A stretch of 64,000 nucleotides of DNA, taken from positions 310,001-374,000 of the forward strand of contig CAVUMR010000002.1 of assembly GCA_963742715.1 (NCBI GenBank), in the 5' to 3' direction. The notes beneath the pieces are model-generated. The model worked only from the letters and a program-made list of their open reading frames with translations. It searched no databases and was not told where the DNA came from. Shown one piece after another: positions 1 through 9,545 of this stretch. Within the stretch, counting starts at the first letter, position 1, and each line of letters starts with the position of its first letter. The translations under genes were made by a program, and so were the position numbers. This DNA comes from CAVUMR01 sp963742715. GTDB taxonomy: Bacteria; Actinomycetota; Actinomycetes; Mycobacteriales; Micromonosporaceae.

Positions 1-1
1 C

Positions 2-3000
2 GAGGACGAGCGGCGCACGCAGCTCGCCGCGCCGGCGTCGGTCGAAGGCGAACCCGTCTGCGTGTACCGCCTGGTGGAAGCGCGCGCGACCGCGACTCCG
101 GACGCACCGGCCGTGGTCGGTACCGCCGGCGTGCTGACGTACCGCGAGCTGAACCAGCGCGCCAACCGGCTGGCCCGGCTGCTGGTCGACCGGTACCGGG
201 TGGGACCGGAGGTACCGGTCGGACTGTGCGCCGAACGCTCCGCCGACGCGCTGGTGGGGATGCTCGCGATCGGCAAGGCCGGGGGCGCCTACGTACCGCT
301 CGATCCGGAGCTGCCGGCCGAGCGGCTCGCGTACATGCTCGACAGCGCCGGCGCCGAGGTGGTGCTGACCAGCGGCGAGCCGCCCGAGCTGCCGGCGCGG
401 GTGGCCCAGCTGCCGATCGCGGCCACGGTGGACGGCCCGGATGGCGATCTCGCGCCCCGGGCGCACCCGGGCACCACCGCGTACGTGCTGTTCACCTCCG
501 GTTCCACCGGGCGGCCGAAGGGCGTCGCGGTCGAGCACCGGCAGCTCTGGGCGTACACCAGGGCGGTCATCGACCGGATCGGCCTGCGCGACGGCTGCTA
601 TGCCGCGGTGCAGCCGTTCACGTTCGACTCCAGCGGCACGATGATCTACCCGGCGCTGGTGCTCGGCGGCCGGCTGCTGGTGGTGAGCGCCGAGGAGGCG
701 CGCGATCCGTACCGGTTCGCCCGGCTGGTCGCCGAGCACGACGTGGACTACCTGAAGATCACCCCGTCGCATCTGGCCGCGCTGGCGGCCGGTCCGGGGC
801 CGGAGGCGGTACTCCCGCACCGCGCGCTGGTGGTGGGCGGCGAGTCGTCGGCCACCGAGTGGATGGCGCGCCTGGTCGATGCCGGCCGGTGCGCGGTGTA
901 CGCGCACTACGGACCCACCGAGGCGACGGTCGGGGTGACCGCCGGCCGGCTCACCGGACCGGTGCTGGCCGAGCTGACCAGTACCCCGCTCGGCGACCCG
1001 CTGGCCGGTACCCGGGTGTACCTGCTGGACCGGCACGCGCAGCCGGTGCCCCCCGGGGTGGTGGGCGAGTTGTACCTGGGCGGCGACACGGTCGCGCGCG
1101 GGTACGTCGGCCGCCCGGGGGAGACCGCGGCGCGGTTCGTACCGGACCCGTTCGCCGAACTCCCGGGCGGTCCGGCCGGGACTGTCGGGGTTGCCGGGGC
1201 CCGGATGTACCGCACCGGGGACCTGGCCCGGCGCCGGCGGGACGGCCGGATCGAGTTCCTCGGCCGGATCGACCACCAGGTGAAGGTGCACGGGCACCGG
1301 ATCGAGCTCGCCGAGATCGAAGCGGTACTGGCCGAGCATCCCGCCGTCGCCGAAGCGGTGGTCGTCGCCGCGGCCGGCCGTGGCGACGAGTCCCGGCTGA
1401 TCGGCTACGTGACCGCGGCTCCGGCCGGAGGCCCGGCCGTGACCGGGGAGCCAGCGGCGGCCACGTCACCCGCTGGCGCCGGGGCGGACGAGCTGCGCCG
1501 GCACGCCCGGTCGAGGCTGCCGGACTACATGGTGCCGGCCACGATCATGGTGCTGGACGCGCTGCCGCTCACCCCGGCCGGCAAGGTCGACCGGAACGCG
1601 CTGCCCACCCCGGACCAACCGGAGACCGAGGCCGGGTACGTCGCGCCGAGCACCCCGGCCGAACGCACGCTGGCCGGGGTCTGGTGCGAGGTACTGCGGA
1701 TCGACCGGGTGGGCGTACACGACAACTTCTTCGATGTCGGCGGCGACTCGATCCTGAGCATCCGGGTAGTGGCCCAGGCGCGCCGGGCCGGGCTGCTGCT
1801 CACCCCGAAGCAGTTGTTCCAGTACCAGACGGTGGCGCAGCAGGCCGCGGTCGCGGAACCGGTCAGCGGGCTGGCCGGCGAGCTGGCGGTGGCCGTACCG
1901 GGACCGGTGCCGCTGACCCCGGCCCAGCGGGCGTTCCTGAACCGCGCGACCGGCGGCGTGGATCCGGACCGGTTCTCGCAGGCGCTCTGGCTGGACCTGG
2001 CCCGGCCGGTGGACCCGGACCGGCTGGCCGCGGCGATCAACCTGCTGCCCGGCCAGCACGACGCGCTGCGGATGCGGTTCGAGTCGACCGGCGACGGCTG
2101 GCAGGCGCGGCTGACCGAGGCCGCACCGCCGATCGAGCTGACCCGGATCGACGCGGCCGCGCTGGTGAGCGGAGGCGGCGACCGGTCGGTGGCGCTGGAG
2201 GCGATCGCCGCCGACGCGGAAGCCGAACTGGACCTCGCCGCCGGCCGGCTGGTCCGGGCGGTACTGGTCGACGGTACGGGCACCGGCGCCGGTCAAGGCC
2301 GGCCGGCGCGACTGCTGCTCCTGATCCACCACCTGGTCGTCGACGCGCTGTCCTGGCGGGTCCTGCTGGAGGACCTGGACGTGGCGTACCGGCAGCTCAG
2401 CAGCGGAGAAGAGGTCACGTTGCCGCCGGCCACCACGTTCAGTGGCTGGTCCCGGTACCTCGCCGAGCAGGCGGACACGGAGGCGGTCACCGGCGAGCTG
2501 GACTACTGGCTGGACCGGCCGGTACCCCGACCCCGCCCCGGTGGCGCGCCGACCGCACCCGGGCAGCTGGTCACCGAAGACGTCGAGCTGGACGAGGAGG
2601 TCACCGACGCGCTGCTGCGCGACGTACCGGCCCGGTACGGCATGCACGTCATCGACGTACTGCTGGCCGCGCTGGCGCTCGCGGTCACCGGCTGGCTGGG
2701 CGCGGGCGCGGTCGAGATCGAACTGGAGAGCCACGGCCGGACCGACCCGGCCGGTACCGCCGACCTGTCCCGCACGGTCGGCTGGTTCACCGCCACGTAC
2801 CCTATCGTTCTGGAGCTTGTGGGGGGTGGGGGTCCGGCCCGTGACCTCGATCCGGACACGGTGCTGAAGACCGCGAAGGAGCAGCTCCGGTTGGTACCGA
2901 ACGACGGCATCGGCTACGGGCTGCTCCGCCACCTGACGTCCAGCGAGACTGCCGGTGGGCCGGGCTCCCGGCTCGCGGAGCTGCGGGACCGGCCCGAGCC

Positions 3001-3403
3001 GTGGCTGCGGTTCAACCTGCTCGGTCAGCTCGACCGGATGCTCGGCGGGTTGGCGCTGTTCGGTCCGGAGCCGCCCCGGATGCGGGGCCGCCAGGTCGGC
3101 CAGCGGCTGCTCGACATCGACGCGATGGTCTCCGACGACCGGCTGTACGCCCGGTTCACCTACCAGGCCGGCACCCTGCCCGATCAGGTGGTACGTGGGC
3201 TCGCTGACGGTTTCGCCGACCGGCTGGGGGTACTGGTCAGGCATGCGCGGGCCGCCGCCGCGGTCGCGTATACGCCGTCCGACTTCCCGGACGCCGGGCT
3301 CGATCAGGACGAACTGGACGATCTCGTACAGGAGCTGGGTCTCGACGCGGGCGATGAAGCAGGCGCCGGCGCCACTGAAGACGCAACCGTGGAGGGCATG
3401 TGA
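2..3403 (+). CDS. NRPS module A-PCP-E, 5' end outside window
   Basis: The reading frame is open to the left edge, and the residues before the A domain look like the tail after a condensation domain, so the gene starts upstream; a GTG at 62 is only an internal candidate. Visible domains: adenylation domain (about residues 25-535 of the visible part; A3 LFTSGSTGRPKGV, A5 HYGPTE, A10 lysine in AGKVDR), carrier domain with GGDSI (Ser near 583), then an epimerization domain with HHLVVDALSW near 775. By alignment to PheA from memory the pocket reads D-S-T-K-V-G-H-V-G-K, one or two changes from the aspartate code DLTKVGHIGK. The GGDSI form of the carrier motif is typical before E domains. Inferred role: activates aspartate (or a close analogue), loads it on the carrier and delivers the D-epimer. 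The stop overlaps the next gene's GTG by four bases. Confidence 0.93.
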   Translation, partial: EDERRTQLAAPASVEGEPVCVYRLVEARATATPDAPAVVGTAGVLTYRELNQRANRLARLLVDRYRVGPEVPVGLCAERSADALVGMLAIGKAGGAYVPLDPELPAERLAYMLDSAGAEVVLTSGEPPELPARVAQLPIAATVDGPDGDLAPRAHPGTTAYVLFTSGSTGRPKGVAVEHRQLWAYTRAVIDRIGLRDGCYAAVQPFTFDSSGTMIYPALVLGGRLLVVSAEEARDPYRFARLVAEHDVDYLKITPSHLAALAAGPGPEAVLPHRALVVGGESSATEWMARLVDAGRCAVYAHYGPTEATVGVTAGRLTGPVLAELTSTPLGDPLAGTRVYLLDRHAQPVPPGVVGELYLGGDTVARGYVGRPGETAARFVPDPFAELPGGPAGTVGVAGARMYRTGDLARRRRDGRIEFLGRIDHQVKVHGHRIELAEIEAVLAEHPAVAEAVVVAAAGRGDESRLIGYVTAAPAGGPAVTGEPAAATSPAGAGADELRRHARSRLPDYMVPATIMVLDALPLTPAGKVDRNALPTPDQPETEAGYVAPSTPAERTLAGVWCEVLRIDRVGVHDNFFDVGGDSILSIRVVAQARRAGLLLTPKQLFQYQTVAQQAAVAEPVSGLAGELAVAVPGPVPLTPAQRAFLNRATGGVDPDRFSQALWLDLARPVDPDRLAAAINLLPGQHDALRMRFESTGDGWQARLTEAAPPIELTRIDAAALVSGGGDRSVALEAIAADAEAELDLAAGRLVRAVLVDGTGTGAGQGRPARLLLLIHHLVVDALSWRVLLEDLDVAYRQLSSGEEVTLPPATTFSGWSRYLAEQADTEAVTGELDYWLDRPVPRPRPGGAPTAPGQLVTEDVELDEEVTDALLRDVPARYGMHVIDVLLAALALAVTGWLGAGAVEIELESHGRTDPAGTADLSRTVGWFTATYPIVLELVGGGGPARDLDPDTVLKTAKEQLRLVPNDGIGYGLLRHLTSSETAGGPGSRLAELRDRPEPWLRFNLLGQLDRMLGGLALFGPEPPRMRGRQVGQRLLDIDAMVSDDRLYARFTYQAGTLPDQVVRGLADGFADRLGVLVRHARAAAAVAYTPSDFPDAGLDQDELDDLVQELGLDAGDEAGAGATEDATVEGM

Positions 3404-6400
3404 GCGGCCGCCGGCTGGAGGACGTGTACCCGCTCTCCCCGGTACAGCAGGGCATGTTGTTCGAAACCGTTGCGGCGCCCGGCTCCGGTACCTACGTGCA
3501 GCAGTTCGTGTACCGGCTGTCCGGCGACGTGGACCCGGGCCGGCTGCGGGACGCGTGGCAGCGGGTGGTGAACCGACACCCGATCCTGCGTACCGCGTTC
3601 GCGTGGGAGAAGCGCCGGGAGCCGCTGCAGGCGGTACTGCGGTCGGTCACGGTGCCGTGGCGGGAACGGGACATCTCCGGGCTCGACCCGGACGACCAGC
3701 GCGCCTCGGTCGACCGGTACCTGACCGGCGTGGCCCGGGAGGGCTTCACGCTCACCGGCGCCCCGCAGCTACGGCTCGCGCTGTGGCGCTGCGGTCCGAC
3801 CGAGTACCTGCTCGGCTGCAGCTACCACCACCTGATCATGGACGCGTGGAGCCGGCTGGCGGTGGTGGACGAGGTGCTCGCCACGTACACCGCCGGCAGC
3901 GAGGTGACGCTGGAACCGGCGCCCGGCTACGGCGAGTACGTGCGCTGGATCAAGCGACAGGATCAGGCAGCCGCGGACGCGTACTGGCGGGGCACGCTCG
4001 CCGGCTTCGACCGGCCCACCCCGCTGCCCGGCGGTGGTACGCCGCAACCCGGCGCGGTACCCGACGGGAAGCCGGGCCGGCGGTACCTGCACCTGGAACC
4101 GGACGCCGTGACCGCGCTGCGGGAGTATGCCCGCGGCCGCCGGCTGACGCTCAACACGGTGCTGCAGGGCGCGTGGGCGCTGGTGCTGGCCGGTACGACC
4201 GGCGCGGACGACCTGGTGTTCGGTACGACGGTGTCCGGGCGGCCGGCCGAGTTGCCCGGCGCGGAACAGATCGTCGGGCCGTTCATCAACACGCTGCCGG
4301 TACGGGTCCGGATCGAGGACTCCGCCGCGCTCGGTGGCTGGCTCGCTGACCTGCAACAACACCTGCTGGAGCTGCGCGGGTACGAGCACCTGCCGCTGGC
4401 CCAGCTGCGCGCGCTGACCGCGGTACCCCGTGGGGTTCCGCTGTTCGAGTCGGTGGTCGACGTGCAGGCGTTCGGTACCAGCGAGCGCACCGAGCCGGAC
4501 GGTGCGGGGCTGACCGTCGAGCTGCTGGACGGGCGGGAGCGCACGATGATCCCGCTCGCGTTCGCGGCGACCGTGCACGACGACGACCTGTGGCTGCGGC
4601 TCGACCACGACCCGTCCCGGCTGACCGACGATGCCATGCAGGAGGTCGAGCAGCGGCTCGCCGAGGTGCTCGGCGCGCTGCCCGGCGCGGGCGACGACAC
4701 GCCGCTGGTGGATCTGTTGCCGGCCGGCTGGCCGGAGTCGGTCCGGCCGGTCCCGGCTGCTCGACCGGCCAGCCCGCCGGCCGCCGCGGGAGCGCAGCAC
4801 GCAACGCCGGCCGGAGAACTGCCGGACGAGTTGATGGCACGGCTGGTCAAGGCGCCGGCCGACCGGCGCAACCGGTTCCTGCGCGCGCTGCGGCAGCGGA
4901 TGGACGAGTCCGGGCCGGTCCGCGGCGAGACCGGGCCGGTCCGCGGCGAGACCGGGCCGGTCCGCAGAGGGGCAGGGCCGGTACGCGCCGAGGCCGAGTT
5001 CGTGGCCTGGCGCCGTGGGCTCGACCTCGAGAGTGTCCCGGTCGCGGTCACCGACGAGGTACGCGCCAAGCTGCTGGACTGGGCCGACGGGGGTACCGCC
5101 GGCTATCCGGACGGCGCGCTGGCGACGGTGATCGAGGCGCGGGCGGACGCCGACCCGGACGCTCCCGCGGTGCGGTTCGCCGGCAACGACCTGAGCTACG
5201 CCGAGCTGGACGAGCGGGCCAACCGGCTGGCACACGTCCTGCGCGAGCGCGGGGTCGGCCGGGAGGCGCTGGTCGGGGTGTGCCTGGAGCGCGGCTTCGA
5301 CCTGATCGTCGCGCTGCTCGCGATTCTCAAGGCCGGCGGCGCGTACCTGCCGCTCGATCCCGCGTACCCGGCCGGGCGGCTGGCCACGATCCTCACCGAC
5401 GCGCGGCCGGAGCTGGTGTTGAGCCAGCAGCGGCTGACCGGCCGGTTCGACGCGCAGGTACCGCTGCTGCTGGTCGACACCGACTCGGAGACGATCGCGT
5501 CGGCCCCGGCCGACCGGCCGGCACCGGTCGCCACCGCACAGGACCTGGCCTACGTGCTCTACACCTCCGGCAGTACCGGCGTGCCGAAGGGCGTCGCGGT
5601 CGAGCAGCGCTCGGTGGTGAACTTCGCCGAACAGATCGGCATCGCGTACGATCTCCACCCGGGTACCCGGCTGCTCGCGCTCGCGCCGCTCACCTTCGAC
5701 GTGTCGGTGTTCGACATCTTCGCCGGGCTGGTACGCGGCGCGACCCTGGTGCTCGCGGACGAGCAGGACCGGCTGTCCGTCGATCGCCTCCAGCGGCTGC
5801 TCGCCGAGGAAAAGGTGCAGGTGGCCGAGATCCCGCCCGCGCTGATGCCGCTGCTGCACCCGGACGACCTGCCCGATCTCGCGCTCGTGTCGGTGGGTGG
5901 CGAGGCGCCGTCCGGGGCGCTGGTCGAGCCGTGGACCCGCGGTGGCCGGCGACTCGTCAACGGGTACGGGCCGACCGAGACCACGGTCGCGGTCAGCCTG
6001 TACGAGTGCACCGGCCGGTGGGACACCACACCGCCGATCGGCCGCCCGATGACCAACCACCGGGCGTACGTGCTGGACGCACAGCTGGAACTCGTGCCGG
6101 TCGGTACCCCCGGGGAGCTTTGTATTTCCGGGGTGGGGGTGGCGCGTGGCTACTACGGCCGGCCGGAGCTGACCGCGGAGCGGTTCCCGGTCGACCCGTA
6201 CCACCCGTCACCGGGTGCCCGGCTGTATCGCACCGGGGACAGGGTGCGCTGGCTGCCCGACGGCAACCTGGAGTTCCTCGGCCGGATCGACCGGCAGGTG
6301 AAGCTGCGCGGGTTCCGGGTGGAGCTGGGCGAAGTGGAAAGGGTGCTGGGCGCGCATCCGGCGGTGGACGCGGCCGTGGTGGACGTGCTCGAACGGGACG

Positions 6401-8346
6401 GCACCAAGCACCTGATCGGCTGGGTCACCGGCGCCTCGGTGCCGGACGCGGCTGACCTGCGCGCGTACCTGGGCGAGCGGCTGCCGGACTACATGGTGCC
6501 GAGCCGGATCGTCGCGTTGGACGCGATGCCCCGTACGGTCGCCGGCAAGGTCGACCGGTCCGCGCTGCCGGCGCCGGATCTGTCCGCGTCGCCACTCGGG
6601 CCGGCGGTGACCGCGCCGCAGGGCGCGACCCAGGCGCGGATCGCGACCGAGATCCTGGCGCCGCTGCTCGGCCTCGAGCAGGTCGGCGCGGACGACGACT
6701 TCTTCGAGCTGGGCGGCAACTCGCTGCAGGCGACCCAGGTGACGTCCCGGGTGCGGGACGCGTTCGGGGTGGAGATCGGCCTGGTCGACTTCTTCGCCAC
6801 GCCCACTGTGGCCGGGCTCGCCGACCTGGTCGACGCGGCCCGCGACACCGGTTCGGCGCAGCGTCGCGCGCTGCTCGCCGCGTTGGACCAGGCGGTGGGG
6901 GAAGCCGCCGCCGAGCCGGCACCCGCCAGCGGGGTAGCCGAGGAGCTGCCGCTGTCGTACCCGCAGTTGCGGGTGTGGCGGGCCGAGCAGGCCGAGCCGG
7001 GTACCGCGATCTACAACGCGCCGCTCGCGCTGCGGCTGGAAGGCGACCTCGACCCGGAGGCGGTACGCACCGCGTTCACCGAGCTGACCCGCCGGCACGA
7101 GCCGCTGCGGGCGCGGTTCGTCAGCCGGAACGGCCAGCCGGTGCAGATCATCGAGCCGGAACCGGCGATCGACTTCACCGTGGTGGACCTGCGGGACCGG
7201 CCGGAGGCCGAACGGGAAGCCGAGGCGCGCCGGCTGGTCGGCGCCGAAACGGCCCGGCCGTTCGACCTGGAAAACGGCCCGATGCTTCGGGTACAGCTGG
7301 TCCGGCTGGACGAGCAGACCACGGTGCTGCAGTGGGTCATCCACCACATCGTCACCGACGCCTGGTCGCTGGGCGTGCAGTTGCGGGAGTTCGGCGCGCT
7401 GTACTCCGCGGCGGTGGAGAACCGGCCGCCGGACCTCGACCCGCTTCCGGCGCGGTACGCCGAGTTCGTGCACGCGCAGCACGAGTTCCTGGCCGGCGAC
7501 GCCGGTCAGCGGGACAAGGACTGGTGGACCGACCGGCTGGCCGGCGCGCCGGCCCGGTTGGCGCTGCCGTACGACCGCGCCGGTTCGCGAGGGTCGACGG
7601 AGCCGAGCTTCCGGCCGGGCTACCACAACGTACGACTGCCGGACGAGGTGAGCGTCGGGGTGAAGGCGCTCGGTCGGCGTACCGGCGGCACGCTGTACAT
7701 GACGCTGCTGGCCGGGTACGCCGCGCTGCTCGGGTACCGCACCGGTGCCACCGAGCTGCTCGTCGCCACGCCGATCGCCGGGCGTACCCGCAGCAGCTGG
7801 GAGTCGCTGGTCGGCTTCTTCGTGAACCGGATCGTGGTACGCGTCGACCTGTCCGGCGACCCGACCTTCGCCGAGCTGCTCACCCGGGTACGCGCGTCGG
7901 CCACCCAGGCGTTCGCGCACCAGCAGTTGCCGTTCGAGGTACTGCTGGACGAGTTGCGCGACCGGCTCGGCGGGAAGGCACCGGCGGTACGGGTGATGTT
8001 CTCGCTGCAGAACACGCCGCAGGCCGGGGGAGCCATCGCCGGAGTCCACGGCGCGACGCCGATGCCGGACGACTCCGGCCGGGACTTCACCCCGGTGATG
8101 GAGTTGTACAGCCCGCTGGCCGAGCGGTTCGATCTGAGTCTGGTACTGCGCGAGCGGTCCGAGACACTCGTCGCCGGGGGTCTGGAGTACAACGCGCAGC
8201 GGTTCGGTCCGGACACCGTCGCCGGGCTGGACGAGCAGTTCAGCGCCGTACTGGCGGCCGCGGTCGCCGATCCGGACCGGCGGCTGTCCGACCTGCGTAC
8301 CGCGCTGGCCGACGACCTGGCGTACACCCCGGGAGGGCGGTCGTGA
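3400..8346 (+). CDS. NRPS, C-A-PCP-C with terminal condensation domain
   Basis: 1,648 residues. First condensation domain (about 1-440) has YPLSPVQQGMLF and HHLIMDAWS, the style usual after an epimerizing module (DCL type). A linker (about 450-565) carries four heptad copies of GPVRGET-like sequence. Adenylation domain about 570-1065 with YTSGSTGVPKGV, NGYGPTE and AGKVDR; pocket read as D-V-F-E-V-V-G-V-A-K, for which I know no firm substrate. The glutamate at position 278 also occurs in ornithine codes and DVF...AK in piperazate codes, so a nitrogen-bearing side chain is possible. Carrier serine near 1108 (LGGNS). A second condensation domain (about 1185-1620, HHIVTDAWS) ends the protein, with no A, TE or reductase behind it. 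GTG start at 3400 overlaps the previous stop and follows GGAGGG. It probably condenses its residue onto the D-aspartyl unit of the upstream protein. Confidence 0.95.
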   Translation: MSGRRLEDVYPLSPVQQGMLFETVAAPGSGTYVQQFVYRLSGDVDPGRLRDAWQRVVNRHPILRTAFAWEKRREPLQAVLRSVTVPWRERDISGLDPDDQRASVDRYLTGVAREGFTLTGAPQLRLALWRCGPTEYLLGCSYHHLIMDAWSRLAVVDEVLATYTAGSEVTLEPAPGYGEYVRWIKRQDQAAADAYWRGTLAGFDRPTPLPGGGTPQPGAVPDGKPGRRYLHLEPDAVTALREYARGRRLTLNTVLQGAWALVLAGTTGADDLVFGTTVSGRPAELPGAEQIVGPFINTLPVRVRIEDSAALGGWLADLQQHLLELRGYEHLPLAQLRALTAVPRGVPLFESVVDVQAFGTSERTEPDGAGLTVELLDGRERTMIPLAFAATVHDDDLWLRLDHDPSRLTDDAMQEVEQRLAEVLGALPGAGDDTPLVDLLPAGWPESVRPVPAARPASPPAAAGAQHATPAGELPDELMARLVKAPADRRNRFLRALRQRMDESGPVRGETGPVRGETGPVRRGAGPVRAEAEFVAWRRGLDLESVPVAVTDEVRAKLLDWADGGTAGYPDGALATVIEARADADPDAPAVRFAGNDLSYAELDERANRLAHVLRERGVGREALVGVCLERGFDLIVALLAILKAGGAYLPLDPAYPAGRLATILTDARPELVLSQQRLTGRFDAQVPLLLVDTDSETIASAPADRPAPVATAQDLAYVLYTSGSTGVPKGVAVEQRSVVNFAEQIGIAYDLHPGTRLLALAPLTFDVSVFDIFAGLVRGATLVLADEQDRLSVDRLQRLLAEEKVQVAEIPPALMPLLHPDDLPDLALVSVGGEAPSGALVEPWTRGGRRLVNGYGPTETTVAVSLYECTGRWDTTPPIGRPMTNHRAYVLDAQLELVPVGTPGELCISGVGVARGYYGRPELTAERFPVDPYHPSPGARLYRTGDRVRWLPDGNLEFLGRIDRQVKLRGFRVELGEVERVLGAHPAVDAAVVDVLERDGTKHLIGWVTGASVPDAADLRAYLGERLPDYMVPSRIVALDAMPRTVAGKVDRSALPAPDLSASPLGPAVTAPQGATQARIATEILAPLLGLEQVGADDDFFELGGNSLQATQVTSRVRDAFGVEIGLVDFFATPTVAGLADLVDAARDTGSAQRRALLAALDQAVGEAAAEPAPASGVAEELPLSYPQLRVWRAEQAEPGTAIYNAPLALRLEGDLDPEAVRTAFTELTRRHEPLRARFVSRNGQPVQIIEPEPAIDFTVVDLRDRPEAEREAEARRLVGAETARPFDLENGPMLRVQLVRLDEQTTVLQWVIHHIVTDAWSLGVQLREFGALYSAAVENRPPDLDPLPARYAEFVHAQHEFLAGDAGQRDKDWWTDRLAGAPARLALPYDRAGSRGSTEPSFRPGYHNVRLPDEVSVGVKALGRRTGGTLYMTLLAGYAALLGYRTGATELLVATPIAGRTRSSWESLVGFFVNRIVVRVDLSGDPTFAELLTRVRASATQAFAHQQLPFEVLLDELRDRLGGKAPAVRVMFSLQNTPQAGGAIAGVHGATPMPDDSGRDFTPVMELYSPLAERFDLSLVLRERSETLVAGGLEYNAQRFGPDTVAGLDEQFSAVLAAAVADPDRRLSDLRTALADDLAYTPGGRS
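4914..4991 (+). repeat. 21-bp coding repeat in NRPS linker
   Basis: Two exact and two diverged copies of a 21-base unit encode GPVRGET, GPVRGET, GPVRRGA and GPVRAEA in the linker between the first C domain and the A domain. The unit is in frame and rich in Gly, Pro and charged residues, so it probably makes a flexible tether. The mirror-image protein at 11997-18638 has about 700 extra residues in the corresponding stretch. Confidence 0.85.
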
Positions 8347-9545
8347 CGGAGTTCGACGCCGGGTTGGGCGCGCGGGCGCTGGCCGACGAGCTCGCGGGCG
8401 TACTGGCCGGGCCGGAGGCGACCCGGGAGCTGGCCCTACTGCGCGCGGCGCCGGCCGGTACCGCACCCGACCCGCGGCCGATCTACCGGCTGCTCGGCGC
8501 GAGCGGACTGTTCGCGGCGAACTGGCCGACGGAGTACGGCGGCCGCGGCGCCACCCCGGTACAGGCGGCCGAGGTGGTCGAGGCGCTGATCCACGCCGGC
8601 GTACCGGAGACCCTGTACACCCTGTCCGTGCAGATCGTGGGCAGTTTCCTGCTGACCGCCGGCACTCCTACGCAACGAGCCGCGCACCTGCCCGCGCTGG
8701 CCTCGGGCGAGCGGTACGCGACCGTGCTGTACTCCGAGCCGGACTCCGGTTCCGATCTCGCGTCGCTGCAGACGACCGGCCGACCGAGCGCTGATGGCGG
8801 CTGGGAAGTGACCGGTCGCAAGGTGTTCAGCGTGTACAGCGAGCTGGCCGATCTCGCGCTGTGCGCCGCCCGTACCGGCACGACCGGAGCCCGGTACTCC
8901 CAACTGACCCTGTTCCTGCTGCCGCTGGACGCGCCTGGGGTCCACATCGGACAGTTGGACAGCATGGCCGACGAGGCGTTCTGCGACGTGGTACTCGATC
9001 GGGTGCGGGTCGGGCCGGACGCGGTGATCGGTCCGGTGGACGGGGCCTGGGCGCTGATCACCGACGCGCTGGCGCTGGAACGTACCGGCATCGACTACCA
9101 GGCGAAGGCGCGGCGCTGGCTGGACCGCGCGGTCGCGCACGCCGTCCGGGGGAGCGGAGCGGCCGGCGCGGGCGCTGGAAGCGACGGCGCGATCGATGGG
9201 TTGGCCGACGGTGATCTGGCCGCGATCGGCAAGCTAGACGCGGAGGTCCGGGCCGGTTCGCTGCTGTCCCGGGACGCGCTCGCGCAGCTCACCGCGGGCG
9301 GGCTCGACCCGGCCGTGGCCGCGGTCGCGAAGTGGCACACCAGCGAGACCGCGAAGCGGGTGGCCTGGTGGGCGGCCGAGACGGTGGGGCTGCCGGCCAC
9401 GCTGTCCCGCGGCGAGCCGGCCGGCGACGGGGTGCTGGAGGCGGCGTACCGCGAGGTGCCGGGCCTGACCATCTCCGCCGGTACCTCGGAGATGATGCTG
9501 CAGACGATCGCCGGCTCGCCGCTCGTGTCGGGGGACAACTCATGA
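8343..9545 (+). CDS. Acyl-CoA dehydrogenase-like flavoprotein, alpha-type subunit
   Basis: 400 residues, with the ACAD hallmarks YSEPDSGSDL (flavin/substrate region), GRKVFSV and ALERTG. At the position where short- and medium-chain ACADs carry the catalytic glutamate (YEGT), this protein has ISAGTSEM, so the usual base is Ala. The next gene encodes a second ACAD-like protein, which suggests a heteromeric alpha2beta2 enzyme like actinobacterial FadE pairs. Within an NRPS operon such flavoproteins can oxidise an acyl or aminoacyl group held on a carrier protein (known precedents: prolyl-PCP oxidases of pyrrole pathways, KtzA). Here the likely substrate is a carrier-bound residue, but that is inference. 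GTG start overlaps the NRPS stop (GTGA). Its fused homologue is at 20140-22386. Confidence 0.87.
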   Translation: MTEFDAGLGARALADELAGVLAGPEATRELALLRAAPAGTAPDPRPIYRLLGASGLFAANWPTEYGGRGATPVQAAEVVEALIHAGVPETLYTLSVQIVGSFLLTAGTPTQRAAHLPALASGERYATVLYSEPDSGSDLASLQTTGRPSADGGWEVTGRKVFSVYSELADLALCAARTGTTGARYSQLTLFLLPLDAPGVHIGQLDSMADEAFCDVVLDRVRVGPDAVIGPVDGAWALITDALALERTGIDYQAKARRWLDRAVAHAVRGSGAAGAGAGSDGAIDGLADGDLAAIGKLDAEVRAGSLLSRDALAQLTAGGLDPAVAAVAKWHTSETAKRVAWWAAETVGLPATLSRGEPAGDGVLEAAYREVPGLTISAGTSEMMLQTIAGSPLVSGDNS

